Below, in pieces: positions 55,458 to 64,000 of a stretch of 64,000 bases of DNA. The translations under genes and the position numbers were made by a program. The notes beneath the pieces were generated by a model. It did not search any database. It was not told the origin of the DNA and was given only the letters and a program-made list of their open reading frames with translations. Within the stretch, counting starts at the first letter, position 1, and every line of letters starts with the position of its first letter. The stretch is from contig NZ_JACJTR010000032.1 of the NCBI RefSeq assembly GCF_014698795.1, positions 19,225 to 83,224 on the forward strand, written 5' to 3'. Origin of the DNA: Nostoc sp. FACHB-892. Its GTDB lineage: Bacteria > Cyanobacteriota > Cyanobacteriia > Cyanobacteriales > Nostocaceae.

Positions 55458-58400
55458 ATGGCAGACTATGTAGGTATGACTCCGACTGTAGTCATAGGAC
55501 TAGGTGGAACTGGAAAAGAAATATTAATAAAAATTCGGCGGATGATTGTAGAGTCTTATGGCTCTTTAGATGCTCTGCCTATCGTATCTTTTTTACATAT
55601 AGATACAGAGCAGAATGCCAAAGTTTCAGAAGCGCAAAATGTCTTAAAGCAAAACATTGCTCTTAGACCTTCTGAACAAGTCTGGGCTAAAGTAGAGAAT
55701 GCTAAGGCAATGCTTAATCAACTTTCTTCCTATGATTATTTAGCCGAGTGGTTTCCGAGTCAGTTAAGAGGAACAGATTCAATTTTAGCGGGAGCCGGGC
55801 AAATTCGCTCTTTAGGGAAATTCGCATTTTCTGTTAATTATCAAACTATCAAAAATAGTTTCAGCAATGCTTTAGGAAGAATTGTTGGACATGAGAAATT
55901 TTTGTTAGATAAACTCGGGCTACAACTTGATAAAGGAGTAAACATTTTTATTGTTTGTTCTTTATCAGGTGGTACTGGTTCAGGAATGGTACTTGACCTA
56001 GCTTATAACTTACGTGATTGGGTTCCTCCTTCAGCCATGCCCCAAACATCAGCTTATTTAGTCTTACCTGGAGCATTTTCAGGATTAGGCGATCGTGTCA
56101 TAGCAAATGCCTATGCTGGTTTAATGGAACTCAACCATTATTCTCGCAACGATACTCGTTTTGAGTGCCAGTATAGTAGTAACGCATCAGATCGGATTAC
56201 TTCCCAAAGTAGTCAAGATGTACCTTTTAACTTCTGTTATCTTGTTGGCAATAGTAATGATAAAGTCACCTTACCTAGCTTAAACTCCGTATTGGAAATG
56301 GTGGCTCAAAATGTATTCTTAGATTTTAGTTCAGGATTTAGTCAGTACAAAAAATTGGTACGAGATAATATTCGTAAACAATGGGCAAGTCCTGACTCCC
56401 TTGGTTATCCTCAAAGTTTTATCGCTTTCGGATTAGCTAGTATTCAGTTTCCGATTCAACGAGTACTTCAAGCTTGTGCATCTCGTTTAGCAAAGCGTGT
56501 TGTCACATGGTGGGAAAATCCTACACCAGCCCCAGGAGCGATGCGGGATTTAATTCAAACAGAAATTCTACCTAGTCTTAATCTATCTGAATCAGATAGC
56601 CAGCACCAACTTCTTGATAGCATTAGTCTAGGGAACAACATGAAACCCTACACTAAGGAAGTCGCTGATTGGATAGCTATTTTACGTAAGCGTCGTAATG
56701 ATTTAAACATTCCCTTTGAGAATCTACAACGTTTTATCTCCGTTGAACAGGAAAAATATAACCCTCATTTTAATGATGGTGATACTGATCCCAGGCGTTG
56801 GAGTGATTACTTTCAAAAGATGTGGGACAATCTGAATCAGTTAAAAGCTCAAAAGAAGCAAGAACTTCGCCAGATTGTTCATCAGATGATTGAAGACCGT
56901 TTCCGAGGCCCTAAATTTGTTCGTCAATTTTTAGAAGTTCTGTTAGAGGTATTTAATAATTACCGCAGTCAATTTGATCAAGAACGGCAAAAAACTTTTC
57001 TTCCTAAAGAGCAGTCTGCTGCTAATGCATTACAAGTTCTACTGAAACAAATCGACAATCATGCTAAACAGTTTAATCCACTGAATAAAAAGACAGTGAT
57101 TGAGGAAGACTTCAATGCAATTATGCAAGCACTTCAATCAATATACACTTCTAAGGTAGAAGTAAAATCTCGAACTCTAGGAGTTTTATTATTAGATGCT
57201 CTGAAGGAGGAAATTAATAGCTTAATTGTAGATTTAACTGCTTTTGATCAAGTTATAGAAACTCTTCAAGCTCAACTGACTGATCGAGAGCAAACTTACA
57301 TAGGTGAGACAGGAACATTAACTGTTAATGGAATATTACTTTATAACCCTAAAGATATAGATCAAGCATTTAATCAAGTTTTAGAAGGGAAAACAGAGAC
57401 AATATTTCAGACTGTTTCTCAAGATATCCTAGATGATTTAGGAATTCATCTATTTGACTTGTATTCTTTTGATACACTCCGAATTAAAGATTTATTTGAA
57501 AGACTTTTAAATCGTTCTGTTGATGAGTTTATAGATAAATCACAATTACAAGTTTCGGCTGCTCGAAAATTTTTAGAACAATATCCTACCTTAGAACAGC
57601 AAGAAGCTCAAATTAAAACTACCTTTGAAAAAAGTGAATCGTTCTTGCGCTTTAGCCAAGAACAAGTAAATCTAGGATGGGAGAATAAGGTTGAAAAACG
57701 TCAAACTCTAATTGGTATTCAAGGCGGCAGTAAACCGACTGATGTAGCTGTCGCTGCAATTTTACCTCAAATCCGTAAATCTAGTACTCTTACTGATAAA
57801 GATATTAGACCTTTAAATGATCCCCATCATATCTTTTTTGTTCAAGAAGTTGGCGCTTTTCCCTTGCGATTAATTGAAGGGCTGGAGAAGATGCGAGTTA
57901 TTTATCGAACTATTTCTCAATCTGATAAAAATCCCTTGCATACTCATCAAGATTACCGTCAGTTTGAAGATATTATGCCCTCAAGCCAAGAAGAGGTGCA
58001 AGTTAAGCAAAATCTGCTTTTAGCTAAAGCATTAGGATTAATAATTCAACATGAAAATAAAATTACAGGATTTGATGAAATTCGTTTTTCCTATCATGAT
58101 AAACAAACAGGTATCGAGAAAATACAAGTGTTAGGAGAAAATTGGCAAAAAGCTGAGGAAAATCTTTTAAATGATCAAAATCGCAAAGTAAGAGATATTC
58201 TAGCTGATTCTCTCAAAAAAATTGGTGAAAATGCCACAACCAAAACCCAAAAGCAGCAGTTATATCAAAAGCTAATAAGTTGTTTGAAGGAAATAGAAAA
58301 TACTTTTATTGGTGGTAAAGATAATCCTGATTATCATAAAGCAGAAACAGCACTTGAGGAATATATCAAGCAACACAGTCTGATGATTATTTCTCCATTA

Positions 58401-58796
58401 CTGAATTCATCAGTAGTAACTGAGCCTAACAAAATTCCGACCAATCATCAAAATAGTGAAAACCTAGAAAAGTTTAAAAAGCTAGTTATCACTTGTTATA
58501 AGAGCGGCAGCCCTTCTTCCACAGAGTTGCAGCTTTTGGAGAAGTTTCGTCAAAAATATAATATTTCTCAACCAATTTTCGAGCAGATTATCGCTGAATA
58601 TAATCCTAAAAAGGATATAGTAAATGCGATTGGTGAATATAGTTTAATGTATCAAGCTTTTTTAGGTAATGATCATCAAATAGACTTAGATGAACAAGCC
58701 CAGTTACTTGAACTGCAAGAGGAATTAGGATTAAGTAATGAACAAGTCGCTAGGATTGAAGCAGAATTTAATGTGTTGAATAATTCTCAAAATTAA
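55458..58796 (+). CDS. Tubulin-like (Tubulin_2-type) GTPase protein
   Basis: 1112 residues. TVVIGLGGTGKEIL (~10-23) is the first glycine-rich strand-loop. CSLSGGTGSGM with GGTGSG at 171-176 is the tubulin/FtsZ signature that binds GTP phosphates. The N-terminal ~400 residues are the GTPase region; the rest is helical and coiled. A C-terminal pair of similar helical modules (LEKFRQKYNIS..., LQEELGLSNEQVARIEAEF) resembles regulatory tails in cyanobacterial signalling proteins. Family role is unknown. It is ten bases ahead of the PstS-like gene. Confidence 0.85.
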   Translation: MADYVGMTPTVVIGLGGTGKEILIKIRRMIVESYGSLDALPIVSFLHIDTEQNAKVSEAQNVLKQNIALRPSEQVWAKVENAKAMLNQLSSYDYLAEWFPSQLRGTDSILAGAGQIRSLGKFAFSVNYQTIKNSFSNALGRIVGHEKFLLDKLGLQLDKGVNIFIVCSLSGGTGSGMVLDLAYNLRDWVPPSAMPQTSAYLVLPGAFSGLGDRVIANAYAGLMELNHYSRNDTRFECQYSSNASDRITSQSSQDVPFNFCYLVGNSNDKVTLPSLNSVLEMVAQNVFLDFSSGFSQYKKLVRDNIRKQWASPDSLGYPQSFIAFGLASIQFPIQRVLQACASRLAKRVVTWWENPTPAPGAMRDLIQTEILPSLNLSESDSQHQLLDSISLGNNMKPYTKEVADWIAILRKRRNDLNIPFENLQRFISVEQEKYNPHFNDGDTDPRRWSDYFQKMWDNLNQLKAQKKQELRQIVHQMIEDRFRGPKFVRQFLEVLLEVFNNYRSQFDQERQKTFLPKEQSAANALQVLLKQIDNHAKQFNPLNKKTVIEEDFNAIMQALQSIYTSKVEVKSRTLGVLLLDALKEEINSLIVDLTAFDQVIETLQAQLTDREQTYIGETGTLTVNGILLYNPKDIDQAFNQVLEGKTETIFQTVSQDILDDLGIHLFDLYSFDTLRIKDLFERLLNRSVDEFIDKSQLQVSAARKFLEQYPTLEQQEAQIKTTFEKSESFLRFSQEQVNLGWENKVEKRQTLIGIQGGSKPTDVAVAAILPQIRKSSTLTDKDIRPLNDPHHIFFVQEVGAFPLRLIEGLEKMRVIYRTISQSDKNPLHTHQDYRQFEDIMPSSQEEVQVKQNLLLAKALGLIIQHENKITGFDEIRFSYHDKQTGIEKIQVLGENWQKAEENLLNDQNRKVRDILADSLKKIGENATTKTQKQQLYQKLISCLKEIENTFIGGKDNPDYHKAETALEEYIKQHSLMIISPLLNSSVVTEPNKIPTNHQNSENLEKFKKLVITCYKSGSPSSTELQLLEKFRQKYNISQPIFEQIIAEYNPKKDIVNAIGEYSLMYQAFLGNDHQIDLDEQAQLLELQEELGLSNEQVARIEAEFNVLNNSQN

Positions 58797-58806
58797 AGAG
58801 GTATTT

Positions 58807-59940
58807 ATGACTGATAACTATAGTTATAATAATGTTCAATGTTCTAAATGTGGGCACGATCAGAATTCTTCAACTGCTCGTAAATGTGAGATTTGTGGCA
58901 AACCATTGAAAAAAACATCAGTTCCTCCCTTTGTTTTTGCAGCTTTGGCGGGACTGATAGTTGCAGGAGGTGGATATTTTGCTTTTCAAAGTAAGTTAAT
59001 AGGTAAAAGTCCTTCAGAGCCTACTACTAATACTGTATCTATTCCTACGGTTTCAGAACCTTCTAAATCACAAGCAATAACTAATGAACAGCCTAACACT
59101 GTTCAGGAAACTCAATCTACTCCTCCAACTTCTATTGAATCTACTGCTGCGTCTATTGATATATCATTACCTAATCCAACTGTATTAGCTATGGATGGTA
59201 GCACAACTATGGTTGCTTTGATGCAGAAATTGCGTAATGCTTATGCTCAAATTAACCCTAATATGCCTACTATTTATGGGCAACCTGATGGTTTTCCAAA
59301 AGGCTCAACTAAAGGTATTGAAGCCTTAATGAACAATTCTGTAATTATGGCAGCAACTTCCCGCCCTTTAAAACCTCAAGAAGCACAAGCCGGAATTCAA
59401 GTAGTAACGATCGCCCGTGACGCAGTAGCAATTGTAGTAGGTGTTAATAATCCTTTTAAAGGCAGTCTTACTCAAGAGCAATTAAGTCAAATTTATCAAG
59501 GGAAAATTACTAACTGGTCACAAGTTGGGGGTGTAAATGCTCCTATCAGAGTAGTTAATCGCGCCGCTAGTAGTGGCACTAGAGACTTCTTCCAAAGTGT
59601 TGTACTGCTAGGTCAGCCTTTTGCAAGTGATAGTGCTAACTTTATTACATTTCCAAATGATGAAACCACTGGAATACTTAGGTTATTAGGTAACGATGGT
59701 ATTAGCTATGCTACTGTTTCGCAGGTTGAAAACCAACAACTAGTTAGAGTTGTACCACTTAATGGCATCTCACCTGTGGACAAAACTGCAATTCAAGATG
59801 GCAAGTACCCCATTAGTCGTAATGTTTACTTAGCTATTCGTAAACAGAATAGCCCTGCGATAAAACAGTTCATAGATTTAGCACTATCTCCTCAAGGGCA
59901 ACAGATTGTACAGCAATCAGATTTCATCCCTTTAAAGTGA
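58807..59940 (+). CDS. Zinc-ribbon, membrane-anchored PstS-like phosphate-binding protein
   Basis: 377 residues. The zinc ribbon CSKCG...CEICG (~12-31) is presumably cytoplasmic. A membrane helix follows (FVFAALAGLIVAGGGYFAF, ~43-61), then a Ser/Thr/Pro linker and a PBP fold like PstS. The fold includes MDGSTTMVALMQ, TSRPLKP, LSQIYQGKITNWSQVGG and NRAASSGTRDFF, which supplies the phosphate-binding Ser/Gly loop. No PstCAB genes are near, so it likely senses a ligand for the tubulin-like partner. Confidence 0.8.
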   Translation: MTDNYSYNNVQCSKCGHDQNSSTARKCEICGKPLKKTSVPPFVFAALAGLIVAGGGYFAFQSKLIGKSPSEPTTNTVSIPTVSEPSKSQAITNEQPNTVQETQSTPPTSIESTAASIDISLPNPTVLAMDGSTTMVALMQKLRNAYAQINPNMPTIYGQPDGFPKGSTKGIEALMNNSVIMAATSRPLKPQEAQAGIQVVTIARDAVAIVVGVNNPFKGSLTQEQLSQIYQGKITNWSQVGGVNAPIRVVNRAASSGTRDFFQSVVLLGQPFASDSANFITFPNDETTGILRLLGNDGISYATVSQVENQQLVRVVPLNGISPVDKTAIQDGKYPISRNVYLAIRKQNSPAIKQFIDLALSPQGQQIVQQSDFIPLK

Positions 59941-60113
59941 GCTTTTTATTAAACTAAAAGTTTTTCACAGCATTATGTTTTCTAACTTTTGCTTTGTTGC
60001 GATTAATGTTTTCTTTATAGCTCAAACATACTCCATATTTGTCTATAACCTTACTTTGTTTGACTCATAATGAACTTTTTATGGCGATTATCACAAGATT
60101 TAAAGGAAAATAG

Positions 60114-60659
60114 ATGTTACTTATTAAAAAGCACACACTATTATTAATAACAGGATTATTAGCACTAATATTGTTTAATGCCAATAAATCAACTGCTAGT
60201 CAAAAATGGGTAAAAGTAATTACTGATGAAGACCAAATAGCCAACTATCTTGATTTGAATTCTATACAAAATCAAGGGAGAGAAAAGTCTTATACAACAG
60301 CCAGGATATCTCCTAAACAAGTAACAAATGACGAGGAAATGTTTCTTCGTCGTCCTTATCACGGGCAAAGATGTCCATGTCCTTATGATTTTGCGATAAA
60401 TGAATCGCATTGTGGTGGACGGGCTAGCGGTAAGACTACTTGTTTTGCACCAATAAAAGCACAAAAGTTATTAGTTTCAAATTCCGTAAATTGCAAAACA
60501 AGAGTACGCAGTATTCTTAAGATTGATGTATACGATATAAAAGACAAGTTAATTACTACCTATTCAGCAGATACTATTACAGGTGGCGCATATCCTGTAG
60601 GAGTAGAAGTTAGTGATAGAGCAGAACTTAGTATTATTAAAGCTGTTTGCAAAAAATAG
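60114..60659 (+). CDS. Exported small protein of unknown function
   Basis: 181 residues. A signal peptide (HTLLLITGLLALILF, ~7-21, cleavage near STA) precedes a mature domain with WVKVITDEDQIANYLDLNSI, a pattern seen in many small cyanobacterial secreted proteins that resemble surface-adhesin E. Cysteines RCPCPYDF, SHCGG and TTCFAP may form disulfides. It is in the same direction as the tubulin-like operon, 173 bp downstream. Confidence 0.6.
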   Translation: MLLIKKHTLLLITGLLALILFNANKSTASQKWVKVITDEDQIANYLDLNSIQNQGREKSYTTARISPKQVTNDEEMFLRRPYHGQRCPCPYDFAINESHCGGRASGKTTCFAPIKAQKLLVSNSVNCKTRVRSILKIDVYDIKDKLITTYSADTITGGAYPVGVEVSDRAELSIIKAVCKK

Positions 60660-61044
60660 AGCTTGATTACAAAACAGAATACAAGATATTGGTCGTACTG
60701 ACAAAGTAGTTACTCTGGCTATCGAGAAGCTGAACGAGATAATGAGGGTTATTGGACTTACGAGCGGTTTCTTTGTTTAATTCAAGTACATAATACCAAA
60801 CTAAAAACTGGCTCACATAATGTTGATTGCTGTATTAGTAGAAATTTTATTTAAATCGCTAATAAAACGGTTAAATTAGCATTATACTTCAGTTTTTGAC
60901 TCATCACAGATTAAAGCTATAAGTTCTTCACTATCTCTTTAAATATTCCCTTGGAAGTTCATGATTAATGCTGATGTGGTTCTTAGCTTTAACGAGAGAA
61001 GCTGAACTAAATACTAAATTATCAAAACAACAGTTTACTAAAAC
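60660..61044. other. 385-bp gap with a possible gene fragment
   Basis: No complete gene. Codons 60699-60780 could read QSSYSGYREAERDNEGYW, then TYERFLCL, a protein-like fragment without a start. The rest is A+T-rich and probably contains the promoter of the next gene. Confidence 0.3.
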
Positions 61045-62067
61045 ATGGATTTCATCAACCAAGCACGAAATTTTGCGGATACGCTCAAAGATAAAGCACA
61101 AGAAGCAGCAACTAATACAGCAAAGGGGATAGAAGAAGTAGTTGATGGAATCAAAAATACTACTGTAGAGATTACCACCTCAAGTATTAATGCAATTAAT
61201 GATTTACCTGCAACAGCACAGCAGGGTTTTCAAGCTGTACAAAATATGGGTAAAGCATTAGAAGGCACTGCAATTGGTGTGACAACTTCGAGTGTAGCTA
61301 TAGCTGAGGCATTACAAAACTTGCCTAAGACAGCTGCGGAACTAGCCCTAGAGATGCCCAAGATTGCATATAGATTGAGGTATCGTGCTGGTCTGAGAAC
61401 TGGGGATTTACCTCGCTCTGATACAGATGTCATGAAGCTGTTTGAGAAAATTCCCGGTACATCAAAGCTAGGAGGTAATGAAAGAACCATCCGTGAATTC
61501 TTGAGCGATAAACATGGTAGCCATATTATTCCACGCTCCCAAGGTGGCTCAAACGGTGCTGACAACATTGTGTGGGAAATAGGTGTTGATAATCTGCGTC
61601 GCGGAGCCGAAGTGATGACTGTTGGGGAGCAGTTTTATATTCGGGTTTACAATGCCGTAGATTCTATTATCTGCAATTCTGGAACAATTGCTAGGCTAGG
61701 GATCACTGCTACAGGAACCGCTATTCTCACACAAGTTATAGTCACAGCGATTTCATATTCCTTGGATCTTTATCGGGGTGATATTACTGTAGAAGAGTAC
61801 AAACATTTAATTGTAGAAGCGGCAAAGGCAGCAGGCATTGCGACACCTATTGTTTTTCTAATCTTAGTGGCTGTATTGGCGTTATTTCCAGAATTTACAG
61901 TTATATTGTCAGCACCAGTGGTTGTGGCAGGATTCAATTCATTATTTGGTATAAGCATCGCTATGCCAATTATCCAATCGCTACTCCGTCATGCTCAAGC
62001 TGGTGGTTTTGGCACAGAAACTGCTGATGCTTATAAAAATGTGCTTGGTGGTTCTGCACCTGCTTGA
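61045..62067 (+). CDS. Possible HNH-like protein with C-terminal membrane segments
   Basis: 340 residues. The N-terminal ~100 are amphipathic and phasin-like (FADTLKDKAQEAATNTAKGI). Residues 156-187 (HGSHIIPRSQGGSNGADNIV, then WE...NLRRG) match an HNH-like pattern with H160, N174 and N183. Two or three membrane segments follow, at ~219-240 and ~265-312 (PIVFLILVAVLALFPEF). No signal peptide. A nuclease-like module attached to membrane-inserting helices suggests a toxin or effector, but the catalytic motif is incomplete and this is a guess. Confidence 0.55.
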   Translation: MDFINQARNFADTLKDKAQEAATNTAKGIEEVVDGIKNTTVEITTSSINAINDLPATAQQGFQAVQNMGKALEGTAIGVTTSSVAIAEALQNLPKTAAELALEMPKIAYRLRYRAGLRTGDLPRSDTDVMKLFEKIPGTSKLGGNERTIREFLSDKHGSHIIPRSQGGSNGADNIVWEIGVDNLRRGAEVMTVGEQFYIRVYNAVDSIICNSGTIARLGITATGTAILTQVIVTAISYSLDLYRGDITVEEYKHLIVEAAKAAGIATPIVFLILVAVLALFPEFTVILSAPVVVAGFNSLFGISIAMPIIQSLLRHAQAGGFGTETADAYKNVLGGSAPA

Positions 62068-62135
62068 GATTTAAAGTAAGTATTACACTTCTATTTGGGC
62101 AATATAGGTTTAGCACCTTTTTTCTATCCAAATAA

Positions 62136-62477
62136 ATGAGATTTTTATTCAAGTTACTCGGTTTAATATTACTACTAGCCGGAGTTTACTTTCTTGGTCA
62201 AAATATCTACTTCAGCACCAATGTATATCCCTATTGGTGGCGTGGTATAGCTGCTGATGGTTCTATATTATTTCTGACTTCAGGAATTCTGATGTTATTT
62301 GTCTTGCCCCGTCAGGAAAAGGCGTTAGGTTGGGTAGCGCTGGGTATAGGAATACTTCTGATTTTTTTTAGTAGCCGCGCTGTCCTCACCCCTACAAGTT
62401 TATGGCAGTTCTGCGTTTCAATGGCTTGTTTTGTTGGGGGATATCAATTGTTTACTACAGGTCGCTTGAATATTTAA
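62136..62477 (+). CDS. Small integral membrane protein
   Basis: 113 residues with about four hydrophobic helices: FKLLGLILLLAGVYFLG, SILFLTSGILMLFVL, GWVALGIGILLIFF and a last one near SMACFVGGYQLF. No family recognised. It is in the same direction as the HNH-like gene, 68 bp away. Confidence 0.6.
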   Translation: MRFLFKLLGLILLLAGVYFLGQNIYFSTNVYPYWWRGIAADGSILFLTSGILMLFVLPRQEKALGWVALGIGILLIFFSSRAVLTPTSLWQFCVSMACFVGGYQLFTTGRLNI

Positions 62478-62487
62478 ACTCAATCCT

Positions 62488-62513
62488 GTTTTGTCTCTTT
62501 GAGAGAATGCAAT
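62488..62513. repeat. 26-bp repeat shared with 17840-17865
   Basis: GTTTTGTCTCTTTGAGAGAA continuing TGCAAT matches the stretch after the first IS5 element at 24 of 26 positions. This copy lies nine bases before the left end of the second IS5-type element. Confidence 0.55.
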
Positions 62514-62521
62514 AACCGAAA

Positions 62522-63665
62522 AGACATCTCCGAAAACAGTTAAAGCCTTTGTTTGAACAGGCTGTAGCCCGTAAATGCAATCATCTTAAATTAGCTAGTC
62601 TGTACGATAAAATAAGACTTTGAGATATTTACTGTTGATAATTAGGCAAAAATATCTAGTTATATGCGGTAATTTCAACCGGATGATATAGCCGATATTT
62701 CTAAGGGTAATATTAGCGCTCGAATTCGTAACCTTACTAATCCACAAATCGTTAAAATTACTTGCTCATATTTGTGTGGATTTAACCTAAATCTTTCTTG
62801 GACAACTCGAAATATTTTGACTGACCGAATTCGATGTTCAACAAAGATTCGTTTAGATGAAAATACTTTGTTTTGTTCCTTCTGTTCGGTAGTTAGTTCT
62901 CGATTTCTTGGTTTCTTAATTGGAGTTGTAATTAAATCTTCTCCAATATATGCCTTATCTCCTTTAAATCTTTGTTTGGCATCAAACTCTGAGCGATATT
63001 CTCTAAATATCGTTATATCGCTTTTTGGACCAGGCTCACCTGCCACAGCATCAACGATATCACTGCCATCAGGTAAAATAATCATTTGGCTTTTAAATGT
63101 ATGATTACTCTTCTTACCTGAGAAATATTTCTTTTGCTCATTATTATCTCCAGGTCTTTCTCTCACTTGTTCATAGCTATCTATTATTAATTCGTAATCT
63201 GTGAGTATTTCTTTTACTACTTCATAGTCAGAAGCGTTTTTTTTTACTTGTTCAATCAAGCTGGATGGCATTAACTCTCGCAAGTAAGGCAACCAATAAT
63301 TAAATGTATCGTTCGCTGTAGATTCACTGACTCCAAACTGGATGCCCAAAAGTTGAAAGGTTGTCAAATGCCGAAGATAAACCAATGTTAAAATTATTTG
63401 TTCTCTTAGAGATAATTTTTGTTTTCGACCTCCACCACCAGCAATAATTCTCACTTTCTGGGATTCTAATAAAGCTTGTTTTTCATAATGCAATCGTTCC
63501 GCATTTTGAATTAACTGTTGTAACTGTTCGTACTCCAGACCAATTAAACGCTGTGTTTCTTTAGGATTCTCTTCAATATACTTCAGTATGTTGTTCATAT
63601 CTCTGTGTCAAAAAAGCTCTTTAATGTTCTTTTAGCACAGAATGTTACTATTTCGGAGAGGTCTA
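62522..63665. mobile_element. IS5-family (ISL2-like) insertion sequence
   Basis: The probable ends are AGACATCTCCGAAAACAG (62522-62539) and, inverted, CTATTTCGGAGAGGTCT (to 63665), matching at most positions. The transposase fills the interior on the minus strand. The target duplication could not be fixed by eye, so the exact ends are approximate. Confidence 0.7.
62675..63598 (-). CDS. IS5-family DDE transposase (DDE_Tnp_4 type)
   Basis: 307 residues. The N-terminal HTH_Tnp_4-type region shows LSLREQIILTLVYLRHLTTF, then FGVSESTANDTF. The DDE core has D in LIIDSYEQV, D in FKGDKAYIGE and E in FVEHRIRSVKIF. The frame is intact from ATG to stop. Confidence 0.9.
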   Translation of the reverse strand: MNNILKYIEENPKETQRLIGLEYEQLQQLIQNAERLHYEKQALLESQKVRIIAGGGGRKQKLSLREQIILTLVYLRHLTTFQLLGIQFGVSESTANDTFNYWLPYLRELMPSSLIEQVKKNASDYEVVKEILTDYELIIDSYEQVRERPGDNNEQKKYFSGKKSNHTFKSQMIILPDGSDIVDAVAGEPGPKSDITIFREYRSEFDAKQRFKGDKAYIGEDLITTPIKKPRNRELTTEQKEQNKVFSSKRIFVEHRIRSVKIFRVVQERFRLNPHKYEQVILTICGLVRLRIRALILPLEISAISSG

Positions 63666-63735
63666 AAGAGTTGCGAAGCTTTGTTTTCCAGTTCTTGTCT
63701 ATAAATTCTTGCTCCCCTACAGACGATTGTTACAA

Positions 63736-63766
63736 AAGAGCTTGGTTATGAGATAACCAAGCTCTT
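63736..63766 (-). terminator. Rho-independent terminator of the Hsp20 gene
   Basis: Perfect 14-bp stem AAGAGCTTGGTTAT / ATAACCAAGCTCTT with a three-base loop, followed on the minus strand by TTTT. It lies ~40 bp after the Hsp20 stop. Confidence 0.85.
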
Positions 63767-63806
63767 AGCTATCTCAATCAATCATTGGAGGTAGAGAAGT
63801 TTCAGA

Positions 63807-64000
63807 CTATGCAGTAGGAATTTCTAGATTAACCTTGACAACTTTGTTCTTTTCTTGCTCAGACTTGGGCAGTGTCAGATTCAAAATGCCGTCTTTATAA
63901 TCTGCGGTGACATTGGTATTTTGAATTTTAGCTTTAAAAGGAATTACACGCTGGAACTTGCCGTAGTAAAACTCGGAACGAGTACCTTCTTTATGTTCTA
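63807..64000 (-). CDS. Hsp20/alpha-crystallin small heat-shock protein, 3' part
   Basis: The last ~64 codons are in the window; the start lies beyond base 64000. EFYYGKFQRVIPFKAKIQ, then ADYKDGILNLTLPK, is the conserved alpha-crystallin core, ending in KVVKVNLEIPTA. It is a cytoplasmic chaperone. The ordinary chromosomal type of gene, with a strong terminator, suggests the edge of the mobile region. Confidence 0.88.
   Translation of the reverse strand, partial: EHKEGTRSEFYYGKFQRVIPFKAKIQNTNVTADYKDGILNLTLPKSEQEKNKVVKVNLEIPTA

Noticed and set aside
1..64000. tRNA, rRNA and prophage structural genes
   Set aside because: None recognised on either strand by eye; no capsid, tail or portal-type proteins among the ORFs.

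Overview
The window looks like an accessory region (large plasmid or genomic island) of a filamentous, heterocystous-type cyanobacterium (Nostoc/Calothrix/Tolypothrix group). The basis is the frequent HIP1 octamer GCGATCGC, short tandemly repeated sequences of the kind common in Nostocales, a DUF1392 gene, cyanobacterial-style 4-Cys Ser/Thr kinase architecture and many IS elements. No rRNA, tRNA or CRISPR array was seen. Assignments rest on reading motifs by eye; no database search was run.

Layout. (1) 1-6.5 kb: a minus-strand set of small plasmid/phage-like genes. These are a winged-helix protein whose gene carries an iteron-like array, an AlkB-like dioxygenase overlapping an N6-adenine-type methyltransferase, DUF1392, several unknowns and an Xre-like regulator, with short repeats scattered between and inside them. 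(2) 6.5-26 kb: a mosaic in which five copies or fragments of one plasmid-type gene (complete at 7028-7975; remnants near 11.1, 13.4, 16 and 20.9 kb) alternate with single, unrelated cargo genes. The cargo is a cold-shock/zinc-ribbon giant, a PD-(D/E)XK protein, a NERD-SF1 helicase, a DEAD/DEAH helicase-HNH protein and a GIY-YIG protein. IS elements, a MITE and one exactly reconstructable nested-transposon insertion break up the region. (3) 26.5-45.5 kb: a complete class 1 DISARM operon (drmD, drmMI, drmA, drmB, drmC) preceded by a small Xre regulator. It carries two extra paralogous membrane/exported proteins between drmMI and drmA, and a DUF262-HNH protein plus an unknown downstream. (4) 45.6-60.7 kb: a divergent two-component pair whose response regulator ends in a RelE-like fold, a PhnD-like binding protein with a DUF4145-like/zinc-ribbon/Ser-Thr kinase, a phosphatase, a thermonuclease, a second Xre regulator related to the first, a tubulin-like protein, a zinc-ribbon-tethered PstS-like protein and an exported protein. 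(5) 61-64 kb: a possible HNH-type protein with membrane segments, a small membrane protein, another IS5-family element, and the 3' end of an Hsp20 gene with its terminator.

How it fits together. Regions 2 and 3 read as a defence island: stand-alone nuclease/helicase genes sit between repeated plasmid-gene copies, next to DISARM (restriction by methylation plus helicases and a PLD protein). Region 4 looks like an uncharacterised signalling or conflict module. It combines phosphorylation, periplasmic ligand-binding folds and a filament-type GTPase, and opens with the same type of small Xre gene that opens the DISARM segment.
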